A DNA stretch of 64,000 nucleotides from Ophioceras dolichostomum. Lineage: Eukaryota > Ascomycota > Sordariomycetes > Magnaporthales > Ophioceraceae. How positions within the stretch are numbered: position 1 is the first letter of the stretch; each line of letters opens with the position of its first letter. The position numbers were made by a program, and so were the translations under genes. Below the pieces are notes generated by a model. The model was not told the DNA's origin. It saw nothing but the letters and a program-made list of their open reading frames with translations, and searched no databases. This document shows, piece after piece, positions 19,801 through 30,230 of the stretch. The DNA lies in NCBI GenBank assembly GCA_003049485.1, contig PYST01000002.1, positions 1 through 64,000 on the forward strand. Direction: 5' to 3'.

Positions 19801-22800
19801 TCTCCATGAAGCTCTTCTGCTGTTGCTGGAACTGCGCCATGACGCGGGCCTGCCGTTCGAGGGCGGCCTTCTTCTTGCGTTCGCGCTCCTCGTCGGCCGA
19901 GTTGTTGTTGGCTGGCGACGCCGTGCTGACGCGGTCGATCGACATGCCCAGCCGTGTGTAAGCGGACTCGAACGCCCGAGGCCGCTTCTGCCGCATGCGC
20001 TTGAGGATCAGCACAATCTTGGCATGGCACGCCTTGAGTTCTGGCCGCGTCGACATGAGGTCTAGCAGAGACACGATGGTCTTGGAAGCCGGCGCTTCCG
20101 GCATGAAGTTGCTTCGGGCGACGCGGGTTAGAGCGATCTCAATAAAGGAAGAGGAAGAGGAAGGGGAAGAGTCTCCCCCCTCTCCAACATCGTCCGTCTT
20201 CTCCTCGGCGATGGCGATCAGGATCAGATGCAGCACCACCTGGAGGAACGTCTCGACACGGGTGAAGGGCACGCTGGGGGTCAACTTCGGAGCCACCAGT
20301 GGGTACAGCAGCGAGTAGTAGATGATCTGGGCGAACATTCCGGTTCTCGTAAACTCGGCCAGCCCGACGAAGGCACCAGATGGGATGGGCCGTAGCCGGG
20401 GCTCGAACACGACGTCCTCAAGCGGGCGGCCGGTGCGGGCGGCGACGTGCTTGCGCCAAATGGTCTCGGCTTCTTCTCGCTGGTTCTTGTTATAGTGCGA
20501 GATGTACGGGTCGATGTCCTCGACCAGCTCCCGGCGCAGCTCGAAGGTGCCGACGTCAGACACGCCTTCGGGCGCGCGGTAGGTGGCGATGGAGTCCAGC
20601 ACGCGGTGGAAGTCCTCCTGTTCGTGGTACTTCTCGGGCAGCTTGGCGCAGATCTCGGAGAAGGAGAGGGGCTTGAAGCACAGCACGTGGGTGACGTCGC
20701 GGCGCACCGCCTGCAGGTGGGCGTCAGGGGCGACCTCTGCTGGCAGCAGGGCGGTGCGGTCGCTGAGCAGCACGATCAACAGGTGTACCATGTCCTCAAC
20801 CACGTCCAGGTGCTGGACGTCGTCCTGCGCCGTCGCCTTCTGCTCGAAGATGCCCTTGGCCCAGCGCTCCATGCCGAAGCGGTCGACTACCGACGCCAGC
20901 ACTCGGGCGGGATCGCACGTCACCAGCGCCGTCTGCAACAAGAAAAGATCGCGGTGGTGCGACACATCGCGGTACTGTACGCCACGGTATGTGCCCGCCT
21001 GGTGTCGCAGGCTCATGCCGTTACGCACCCACATGCCCGCTTTCATCTGCGCCAGCCACGCGCACACGCGCAAGGGGTAGTCGAACGCCGCCAGGAGATA
21101 GCCCTCAGAGCTCAGCTCCCATCGCGGCATCGTCTTGCGCCCCATGGACCGTGGCTTCTGTCGCAGCTCTTGCGCCGTGAAGCTGAGCAGCTGGCGAAGC
21201 TGGGACGCCGACATCGACCGCCCACACTCCACCAGCCACGACAGAGTGTAGTGGAGTGCGTGGTGGAAGCTGATGGGCTGTTCCTCCACTACGAACTTCA
21301 CCACCTGATAGCGGCGCCCGTCCGGTCCGTCGAACTCGAAGTCGCTAAGCGTCTTGAACTCCACCTCGTCGCGGATCTCGGCCGACGTGAACCGGTGGCG
21401 TTCCGCGCCGATCGAGTTGACAATGACCGTCTTGGCCGCGAGCCGGATGGCACGGGCCACCGCCTCCTCATTATTGTCGATTCGGCCACGGCTCTCGGGT
21501 TCCTGCATGTTCTGCATATCTTGCCCCTCTCGTTGCAAGGAAGCCCCTCCTCCGCTGCGGAAAGACTCGGAGAACTGGCGGCACAGACGGTTGATCTCCC
21601 TAGTGACCAACGACGCATTGATCCACGAGTCTGTCTCGTACTCAACATGCTCGCCCACGGCGCGCGTGTTGGGGCAGATGCCCTGGTGCAGCTTGGCCAG
21701 GTCCAGGAACTGCAGCATGTATCGCTCCTCGGTCCGCAGCCGCTCCTGCACGTGCGGCGACCCAAAGAGGTACTTGAGATCTAGGAAGAAGTGGTACATG
21801 CGCCGGTTCGTAACCGAGCCCGAGTCAAAGGCTAGTACGGCGCTCGAGTCGACCTGCCACGGGTGGCCGACCTGGCGCCGCGTCAGGAACGTGTACAGGA
21901 TGGCCATCAGGGTGGTCAGGAAGTTGCCGCGCTCGACGATCTCGGCCGTGATGGACGGCGTTGTCAGCATCTGGAGCGAGACGTTGATGATAGAATGGTC
22001 AGGCTCTCGGTCGCCGATCAGATAGAGCTGCGCCAGCGTCGTGTACAGCCCCGCGAGCCGCAGGCCCAGCACCCGCTTGAACTCGGGGATCGTCACCACC
22101 GTCGAGATGTACAGCGAGCGCAGGTCGTTGCGCACTTTCTTCCACATGCGGAGGTCGAACAGCATCATCCAGTCGAGCCGCACCCGCTGGAATAGGTCCT
22201 CGGACGGTGGCACGTTCTGGCGGTCGATGTACGCCTGTGGCACCGTCAGCCAGTACCGCCCCGGGTTCGGCGGTCGCTCCTTGCCATCCCGGTTGACCCC
22301 GGGCGTTTTAGGCACCTCGATGCTGCTCTTGGGGTACATAGTTGTTGCGATGAGCGGCTCGGCCGTGTCGGAGTCTGATGGGGTGAGGTCGCGGTCGCGG
22401 TTGTCGCGGTCTCGCGCACGGGTTCGGACACGAGCTTCCCGAGTGCGCTCTCGAGTGGCCCTCCGAGCCGCCGAAGGACCCGCCACGCTACCTGTCGCGG
22501 TCGGTGTTGCGGCCCCCGTTGCGGCTCCTGTCCCTCCTGTCGCAGTGGCCGCTGCCGTAGCAGCCGATGCTCCCGATCCCGAAGCTGCTGCTGCCCCTGA
22601 GTCCTGTCGTTGAGGTGGCGGCGGTGGCGGCGGCGGTGGTGGGTAGCCCGCCATGGTAGCATCATCCTCCTCAAGCGCCTGGTCCAGGTTTGCTTGTCGC
22701 CAATCAGGCATATTCTCGTCGGTGGCCGGTTCCCTAGCGTCTACCATAATGACATCGTCATCATCTTCGTCGTCATCGTCACCGTCATGGCCACGGTCTT

Positions 22801-24214
22801 CGAAGACACTGACCACGAGGCCTATCGCTTGGTTGTCCCCCTCCATCTCCGCATCGAGGTCGACTTCGCCGTCGACTTCACCGTCCTCGTCCTCATCTTC
22901 ATCATCACTGTCGCCCTGCACCTGGATGCCGCCACCCACGCCGCCACCCACGCCCGCCACGGCCGCCGCGACGCCGTTCTGCAGGATCTGGATCTGCTGC
23001 AGCATCTGGGCCTGGGCGACCCAGAGATTGGTGCGCTCCTCGTCCCGCTTCTGGTCGATGAGCTCCTCATCGTCGATGCCGTTCTCGCCAACTATGGCGT
23101 GGCTGGCTGGGCTGCCCCGGCGCCACGGCTGCAGCATCTCCTCGCAAACAACACGCAGCAGCACCGAGTGGTCGTTCCCGACGCTACAGCCCGAGATGTC
23201 GGACAGCCATTCGATCATGGTGCCGCACATCTGCTCGCGGAACACGTCGCGCGACGAGCGGATGGTGACCGTGACCTTGATCTGCTCTAGGATTCGCGCC
23301 ACATCCAGCAGCTCTTCGATGCTGCTCGAGTGCTTCAGGAGGCAGCGCCCGATCGAGTCCGTCTCATAGGCCCGCTTCATGCCTTCCTCCAACGAGACCC
23401 GACATGCCCGGGCAACTTGGTCCCGGACGTCGCTTACGGTGTGCTTCTCGTCGTTCCACAGCAGCACCGCGTACTCCTCGGGCGGACCGACGTCGCCGCC
23501 GCCGTACGTCGACGACAGCCTCGACATGCGCTCGTCCAGTTCGATCGACTCCACCGTCTTGGCCGAGCGCAGCTGCTCGGGCGAACATGAGATGACATCG
23601 CAGATAAAGTTGAACACGCGTCCGATGGTCATGCGGATGCTGGTCAAGAGGTCCTCGGGCAGGCCAACCGCCGCCTCTTTGCCTTTGCCCTTGCCCTTGG
23701 CACCCTCTCCTTCCCACACGGAGTGGATGGTGCAGAACATGGGTATCTTCCAGGCCTCCGGGTCGCCGCAGTCACAACAGCCGCTGTTACCCGGCGAGAT
23801 GTTGATGCGCACCATGTGGCCTGTGTGGACTGTCGAGTCGAAGCATCGGCTGCAGAGGCAGCAAGTATCGTCGGCGCTACATGTGCGGCAGGTGTAGGTG
23901 GCCTCGCCAGGCTTGAATATGTGCCCGCAAGCCTTCCCGCGCGCTCCTTCTGTGTATTCGGCCCCGTCCACGGCGCCCTGTGCTTGCCTGAGGTTGAGCG
24001 TGCCGTTCGGCCGAGCCGGGCCGCCCTTCTCCGGGAAAAAGAGCTTCATGTGCTCTTCCCGACCGCTGGCCATGGACCAGAAGAGCGCTTCTAAGAGGGC
24101 CCGCGAGGCATGATCGGTGTAGCGGAACTTGTGCTGGGCTGCCAACCCCGCCAGGAACTCGCAGAGCTGCTGCTCCTGTGACGACATTGCCCCTTCCGTG
24201 TCCATTTTCTGCAT
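16852..24214 (-). CDS. UBR1: UBR1-type E3 ubiquitin ligase (N-recognin)
   Basis: E3 ligase of the N-degron pathway: it binds destabilising N-terminal residues and, with a Rad6-type E2, ubiquitinates the substrate. Two exons: 17223-24214 and 16852-17119, joined by a 103-bp intron (GTAAGT...ATAG), giving 2419 residues. The UBR zinc box is at about 95-163 (ACGHIFKPGE to FCTIHS) and a ClpS-like N-domain begins near 251 (VLLWNDEKHT). A strongly acidic linker lies at about 438-491. The RING-H2 domain starts at CILCQED near 1511, contains GCGHIMHYACFEMYF and ends at CPLCKALG near 1655. The C-terminal cysteine-rich autoinhibitory domain runs across the intron (CLLCGEVFC, GGCQQHMRK, then SFGLFINIRKC). 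Ser/Gly and Ala-rich inserts make it larger than yeast Ubr1 (1950). The start is the first ATG. Identity is very clear. Confidence 0.95.
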
Positions 24215-25149
24215 CTTGTTTCCGGAACCTCAGGTCATTCTTCTTTTGCTTCTCGAGCTTTTGAGACACAGCCCTCGACGGCACGACGGTGCGACGGTAC
24301 GACGGTACGAACGACAGTGCGACGGCGCGAAGATCTAGATGACCGGACAAGATGTAGGTAGGTAGGTAGGTGGGTAGTAGGAAGGCGCCTAGGTAGGCAG
24401 GTAGGTAGGTAGGTAGAAGCCCAAGCTAGAAGCCCAACCAGCGCTAATCGGCGCCCGGATCGAGGACGCAGGATGGTTGTAAATCGTGGGATGGTCGATA
24501 GGGAAGCTTCGAATCGATGGGGGGCCTTCGAAGTAGTCGGGATGGCCTCACTAATTAAATAAACGCGAAAGGTTGCGCGAAGTTATGGGGGCTTTCTATG
24601 ATCTCAGACAGGTGAAAATATTCCAGCCGCCGTGTGAATCAGATCGGATGCGTTTACATGGAACCCGGTAGTTGGGTTACGGTCGTTAGTAAAGATAGGG
24701 GGAAGCTCAGAGCTGGACGGAGGCGAAAGGTGGGGTTTCGAGCACGGCTGAGGCGGGGCGGGGCGAACAGTTGGCGGCCGGGCCCTGCAGAAGTGAGCGC
24801 CAACCGCAAACAACAACTTGACCCATTCTCTGTTAGCAGTGTCGCATCTTCACAGACCTGGGAGTAACTGATGAACCTTCACGACTTCAAGGTTGTCTAC
24901 TGGCGATCTGCATTATCACACGAACAGTGGTCGTTCCTACCTTGCTTCGGTGTGACTGTCTTTTGGAATTGAGGATAAGTGATATGCCGTCAAACTGAAG
25001 GTGCTCTGTGCATGCATCCGTAGATGGCCCGCGTTTCGCGCGAGGGTTTGCTGCTCGTTGGGTGTGATGTTATGTAGGTAGAGACGCCCTCACGCTCATC
25101 AGTTCTAGGCTACACTTAGGCCACCAGCCCTCTCAGACTATACCGCATC
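24215..25149. promoter_or_regulatory. UBR1 promoter region with TAGG and CGACGGTA repeats
   Basis: No gene seen in about 930 bp. The UBR1 leader side contains a CGACGGTA(C)-type short tandem repeat at about 24278-24330, followed by a TAGGTAGG run at 24354-24417. The rest shows nothing I can assign. Confidence 0.6.
24354..24417. repeat. TAGG tetranucleotide repeat island
   Basis: Imperfect (TAGG)n in two blocks with GTGGGTAG and GCGCC interruptions, about 140 bp upstream of the UBR1 start. One of several such islands in the window. Confidence 0.85.
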
Positions 25150-25411
25150 ATGAGCAATGGTAAGGGTTGTCGGAGCAGTCTCCTTGGCTCTCACATATGC
25201 TTGTTAGATGGTGGAAACGTGAGTATAGTCGGCGTCGCTCTCAACACCATCATCACAGCCCCAAGGTAACCAGAAGGTGGACACATTAAAACAAGACATT
25301 GGAAAGGTCGTTTTCAACCATCTACATGATGAGGTACGCCCTGTGGTCTAGTGTGCATAAGCGGATGGTGATGTACAGTCTATATCACTCGGGGCTGTCA
25401 TCCAAAGATGA
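25150..25411 (+). CDS. Candidate spliced micro-gene, function unknown
   Basis: A possible 37-42 residue protein. Proposed exons are 25150-25159, 25208-25218, 25259-25333 and 25379-25411. The first two donors (GTAAGG, GTGAGT) are good, and the joined frame reads MSNDGGNPQG, then NQKVDTLKQDIGKVVF, then NHLHDE. If the third intron is not removed, translation stops at a TAG at 25349-25351 after 37 residues. The introns are very short (48, 40 and 45 bp), two exons are only 10-11 nt, and no family is recognised. It would be convergent with QCR9. Without splicing, the ATG opens a different 39-codon frame. Tentative. Confidence 0.3.
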
Positions 25412-25483
25412 TCCGGGCTAGAGTGATTGGTATTCCAACTTGCAAAAAGTCCTGTCATCTTCAAGCCAGGCCCAGAAGCTCCT

Positions 25484-26072
25484 CTACTCGTCGTCCCCGT
25501 CCGCGTTGGTCACATACTTGGACCGGATGTCCTTCCATTGCCGCTGTTGTGAGGAATAGGGCCGGATGTTAGCGAGGGGATCGAGGGTGAGCAAATGCAG
25601 CAAGCAGGGAGGAGAAGAAAAGGGGGGGACGTTCTCACCCCCTTGTTGATGTTGTCCCAGACTCTGTTCATCGATGCGTCGTATGACCTATTTGTTGGCT
25701 TGAGTCAACGGATTTTCCCTTCGATCATTCATCGCTCTCTTTTCCTAGAAAGAAAAACAAGTAGGGCCCGAAAGAGTTGGGGAGAATCCCAGAAGACTCT
25801 GGGAGAGCCTGGAAGGTACGCACAGCTCGAACGCGAATGCTCCGGCGAACACCACCCCGAGCATCGTGTAGTTGTTCCGGAAAATGGCACTATGGAAAAA
25901 GAACCACGGAGTCCAATGTCAGGAGTCTTTCTTCCCCAATCAATTGTGCAATCGTTCGAAAAGAGTGACTTGCTTGTAAAGAGATCGTGAGGCGGCCTAA
26001 AGGACTCGAATAGGTCATGTTAGCGCAAAGGAAACCAAATTGAAGAGCAGAGCGTAAGTCGAAACTGACCAT
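25484..26072 (-). CDS. QCR9: Cytochrome bc1 complex subunit 9 (QCR9)
   Basis: Small subunit of mitochondrial respiratory complex III (ubiquinol-cytochrome c reductase), inner membrane. Five exons by splice-site reading: 26070-26072 (only the ATG), 25974-25996, 25824-25889, 25639-25687 and 25484-25543. Together they give exactly 201 nt and 66 residues, the same length as yeast Qcr9. The product begins MAASRSLYNAIFRNNYTML, has a single hydrophobic membrane segment (GVVFAGAFAFEL), then NRVWDNINKG and RQWKDIRSKY, and ends in the acidic DGDDE typical of the family. Intron 1 has donor GTCAGT and branch GCTAAC. Intron 2 is a GC-AG intron (GCAAGT...CATAG) with branch CTGAC. Introns 3 and 4 use GTGCGT and GTGAGA. 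No single open frame reveals this gene. The protein family is clear; exon borders are inferred but phase-consistent. Confidence 0.88.
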
Positions 26073-26529
26073 TGTGATAACGTCGAGCTTTGCAAATGCG
26101 CACGGGCAGATGAGAGTGTGCGATCGGGGTCCTCACGGGGTCGAATTCGCGACGCGATGGCTTTGGTGATACGTGCTCAAGAAGTTTAAGAGCTCAAATC
26201 GTAATTGAAGTCGTTCCGATTCGTCCCAGCCCGGACCGGCAGCTTTCGGCTGACCGGGTGGTCAAAGCTTTGCGTGCAACGGGTGGGAATTCGAGGTGTT
26301 TGGTTGCCCCACCTTTTATTCTAATTGACTTTCCTGCTTCAACAGGCGAGGTACTTCGGTGAATTTTTTTTCTTTGTTAGGTTGGGACGAAGATTAATTT
26401 TGAGAACCTGGAAGGCAGGCAGTCGCATATTACTTTGCGCCTCTGCGTTGCCAATTCGGTGTGGCTTTGGGCACACGTTGTTCTGAGACATTGCAGTCAG
26501 AGCCGATCGATCACCTTCCACCTCTCAAA
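26073..26529. promoter_or_regulatory. Divergent promoter between QCR9 and PYM
   Basis: About 455 bp between two divergent genes; it must hold both promoters. No further gene seen. Confidence 0.6.
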
Positions 26530-27231
26530 ATGTCGACTACCCCGCAAGCGTCGAACTCGGGCATCGTCACCGACGATAAGGGCGAGCGATTCATTCCAGC
26601 GTCAACAAGAGCCGACGGAAGCACGCGCAAGGCCGTTAAGATTCGTCCTGGATATCGCCCACCAGAGGATGTGGAGGTCTACAAGAACCGCACCGCCGAG
26701 GCTTTCCGTGGCCGAGGGAAAGGCAGCATTCCTGGCGCTGAGGGCTTGAAGGAAGACAAATCTGCTGCCGACCAGTCTCCTGCGGGCTCCGCCGCAAGCA
26801 ATAAGAATGCGAAGCGGCGCGAGGCGCGCAAGAGAGCCAAGGCAGCAGCCGAGGCCCAGGACGAGGACCGCACTGGCGATGCAGAGGAAGGGGCTACTGC
26901 CGGCGCCAATGCCGACTTGAAGATTACGCCAGCCGTACCTTCCGCTGAGAACGGCGAAGCTACTGTGGCCGTACCACCCGCCGCCGATGCCGCCGACCCT
27001 GAGGTTGAGAAGAAGAAGAAAATCCGGAACCTGAAGAAGAAGCTCGAACAAGCCAGGTCTCTCCGGGAGAAGAAGGAAGGCGGGGAGTCGCTTTTGCCGG
27101 AACAGATTGCCAAGGTTATCAAGATCAACGAACTGATCAGGGAGCTTGAGGCGTTGGGATTTGATACCGGTGGTGGCGAGGATGAGGCTCAAAAGAACGA
27201 CGGGGAGAAGCCGGAGTCAGGCGCATCATGA
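26530..27231 (+). CDS. PYM: PYM (partner of Y14-Mago), exon-junction-complex disassembly factor
   Basis: Homolog of PYM/WIBG, which binds the Mago-Y14 heterodimer and removes exon junction complexes from mRNA at the ribosome. The single exon encodes 233 residues from the ATG at 26530 (CAAAATGTC). The conserved N-terminal Mago/Y14-binding segment is at residues 11-60: GIVTDDKGERFIPASTRADG, then RPGYRPPEDV and VEVYKNR. The middle is Ala/Asp-rich with a basic KRREARKRAKA cluster near 97. The C-terminal part (about 160-215) is a charged helix/coiled coil (KKKKIRNLKKKLEQA, EQIAKVIKINELIRELEALG) as in other PYM proteins. Its presence implies a working exon-junction complex, consistent with the many introns here. 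Confidence 0.92.
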   Translation: MSTTPQASNSGIVTDDKGERFIPASTRADGSTRKAVKIRPGYRPPEDVEVYKNRTAEAFRGRGKGSIPGAEGLKEDKSAADQSPAGSAASNKNAKRREARKRAKAAAEAQDEDRTGDAEEGATAGANADLKITPAVPSAENGEATVAVPPAADAADPEVEKKKKIRNLKKKLEQARSLREKKEGGESLLPEQIAKVIKINELIRELEALGFDTGGGEDEAQKNDGEKPESGAS

Positions 27232-28040
27232 CGCATAATGACATACGCCTCCGCATCTACCCTGGGCCTTCATCGCTTGACGATAAAGGGAACAGCGCAG
27301 CGTGCTCGCTTCCAGAGTGGGTTCTGCCTGTCCGACCTGACTGTACTTTTGCCATCACTGGTAATCGTGGCTGCCCGCCCCCGACCTTCGAGGAGAATGC
27401 AGGTCAGGGCCAGAGGCAGGCAGACAGGAGCGCTCGCTCGCCGCCCGGGCTCAGGAAGGAGCGTTCGCCGTCGAGCTGTGCCCACGAGGTGCAGGAGAGC
27501 AATGCTTTCTCAGTAGCTGCATTGAGACGGACTCCATGGAACTTCGAGGAATAGGCCATAGCCCGCGGAAGACGGCGCGGCTCTCCCTCATAAGGCTGCC
27601 CCAAGATGCGTCATTGCAGTCCGCGCACGCCAGGCCAAGCCGGATAGCTTTAATTCGACGAGTACCGATGGGCTGGGTTGGTTAACCGTACCGTGCCTTC
27701 CAGGTTCCTGTGGGTTCCTATGTCTCGGGCCCTTACAGGTAACTTGCAAAACCTAAGCTACCTGACCTGCACCTGCCTGGGGTACCCAGGTACTTTCTTT
27801 ACCTCACCTTCCTGGGTAGGGTACTCTACGTAAGACAAATACATGCGACAGACGCGGCGGTCGAAGACTGCCCTCTTCCGCGTCGCAATTTCCTCTACTC
27901 TTGGCCGGGCCTTCTTGGAAGGAACGCATGGCTTCTCCTTGTGAGAGCGAGGTGTCCTCGTGGATATGTAGCATTACCATCACCGAGGAGTCCCCGGCAA
28001 TCAACATCTTTCCTTTAATTGTACACCTACTTCAGCCATT
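27232..28040. other. Intergenic region
   Basis: About 800 bp with no convincing gene. An ACCTG/CCAGGTAC/ACCTACC-rich stretch at about 27700-27830 resembles the other CCTA/TAGG islands. Confidence 0.6.
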
Positions 28041-29217
28041 ATGTCATCCAATCGCTCGTCCAGTTGTTGCTCCGTCGCAGACGGACTCGCTGGCTTGTCT
28101 GTTGCCGAGCAGGAGCGTCAACGCAGCCCGAGGACTACATTACAATGTGCCGTGCGAGGACGGAGCTTGCTCTTCGGCCATGGGGCCGACAACGGCAAGC
28201 CAGGCAGCCTCTCTCGTCGCCTAGGGGCGCCCCCTGATATCTGGACGGATTGTACCCACGATATTGCGGACATCGACGACCCAAGATCCCCTCGGCGGTA
28301 AGTTCACAGAACTTTGCCTGGGAGTAGCGAGGTAGCGTGGTGATTGACTAATGCTGGCTCTTGTTTGCAGCAATTTTTATGCCGCCGCGAAGAAGATGCT
28401 GCGAAGGGTTTTTCCAACACAGTCCGATGATGAGTTCGAGGCCATGTACGACTCCGTAATATTGCTGCACGGCTACCCCGATGACTGTGTTCCGACCAGC
28501 TGGCGGGTTGCCCCCCTCGAATTCAATCGTAATGTACTCTACCTCGCCATCATGCACCGCCTCAGCTGCGGAGACAACGCGCATGAATTCAGGACAGCCC
28601 TCGTGCAGACGCACCCCGCCCTCCTAGTCTACTGCTCCGAGGACCCGATTCGAGGCATCGGTTTCTCGGCCAAGGAGGCCCAGGAGCGATACGCATGCTG
28701 GGGACTAAACCTATACGGCAAGGTGCTCACGTATTGCCGACATGTGGTCATCGAGAAGTGGCGGGCAGGCGTCTTGCGGATCGAGCCGCTGGAAGTGTTC
28801 CTTCCCCCCATTAAGCCCATCTACCCCGGCTCCGACTCAAAGACGAAAGAGCCGGACACGAACGACGTTACGGTCAAGGAGGAATCACTTGCCGAGGAGC
28901 TACTCTACAAGGAGTCATTCGACTACATAGCCACGCCAGAATTCGGCCACGGGATGACCGTGCCTGAGTTGCGCGACGAGGACGTGCCAGAATTTGACGA
29001 TATAATGACCATACCGACGGCTGGCAACGGGACGGCCATGACGGAGTCCGGCGACGGGATGTCAATTCAGGACTACGGCGACGAGGTAGGATCACCGGAG
29101 TTGCCAGAGCTTGGAGGCGGGATGGCTATGCCAGCAGAGCAATATGAAGGTTTGTGGTGGGATGTGACTGAAGAAGAACTAGGCGCCTTTTTTCTACAAT
29201 ACCCTTCGACGAACTGA
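28041..29217 (+). CDS. NADAR (YbiA)-like domain protein
   Basis: Two exons, 28041-28297 and 28371-29217, joined by a 73-bp intron (GTAAGT, branch TGACTAATG, TTTGCAG); 367 residues. Residues about 130-215 resemble the C-terminal half of the NADAR/YbiA family: EFRTALVQTHPALLV, then DPIRGIGFSAKEA, then WGLNLYGKVLTYCR, matching the family pattern D..WG.G....A...WGxNxxGKxLM.xR. NADAR proteins are linked to ADP-ribose/riboflavin-intermediate chemistry as N-glycosidases. The N-terminal half of the domain is not clearly recognisable, so activity is uncertain. The C-terminus (about 240-350) is acidic with degenerate repeats (PEFGHGM, PEFDDIM, PELGGGM). The first exon is low complexity and its start is less certain. 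Confidence 0.6.
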
Positions 29218-30230
29218 GCCTCCTCCTCCTTACAATTCAAGAGCATCTCCTCCTCCTTGCCTTCCCACGAGATTTATTCCACGAGATTTCCCGTGGCGTG
29301 GGCTGGCCGTCGTACTGGGTATGTTGAACAGAACAGCATTCCCCCGCCCCCCCACAGACTAAGGTCGAGTTCAGCTCTGGGAAACGGGCTAGGGGCACCC
29401 AGGAGGTGATACTATATGATTAGTACCGGGCTGTCCTCCCCAGAAGCGGTTTGGCGTAGCGACTCACCACTTTTCATCCTTATGAGATCAATACCTCTAG
29501 TTAGAATCTCAAGCGGTTTCCTGAGACACAGGTGGCAGCGCTTTCTCAACACATTTCAAGTATGCTCACACCATCGTCCCCGTGCCTTCGACAAACCCAA
29601 AGTACCCAGCAAGCACAGTTGGTTCCTTGAGAGGTACAGTGGGCTCCTGTGAGAATACAATAGATGCCCGTTGGCAGGTTAGTAAGCTCTTCTGAAAGGT
29701 ACAGCAGCAACATGCCGACCTTGTACGTAAGTCCCCATCAGCGGCATAATATCTACGCCCATTTGCCTCATCAAGTTTGCTGCCGGCCTCCGTAGGTATT
29801 TTAGTTGATTAACTAACGAAACTAAGGCCACTAGGTAGGTATTTTACCCTAATCCGGGTCCTAGGACAATTGAAGCTCAATCTGCGTTCTGCTCGGACAT
29901 ATATGTCTCGACGGAACAGCGTCGTATTCGGGCGTATCATCCAATCCCCAAGCCTTGAGAAGATGATACCAAAAAAAAAGGGGAAACAACAGAGGAAAAG
30001 GGAAAAAACGTTTCTCGTGCCATAAATGAAATCAAAAGAACGAATCCTTGCCTGCTGGGCCAGGCAGCTTGAATGAAAAACAAAAGACACGACACAACGC
30101 CGCCGCTGACAGTCGCAGTTCCATAATCCAGACTACCACCGAAGCCAATTTTCCAAAATATGGAAGGAATTAACATGAAACCAAAGATGGAAAGGAAAAG
30201 AAAACAAAGAGAAATGGAAAGGGAGTCTCA
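29218..30230. other. Intergenic region between convergent genes
   Basis: About 1 kb with no convincing gene; somewhat AT-richer than its neighbours (for example 29960-30220). Confidence 0.65.

Noticed and set aside
20447..21784. 445-codon plus-strand frame inside UBR1
   Set aside because: Antisense shadow; the minus strand encodes conserved UBR1 sequence here.
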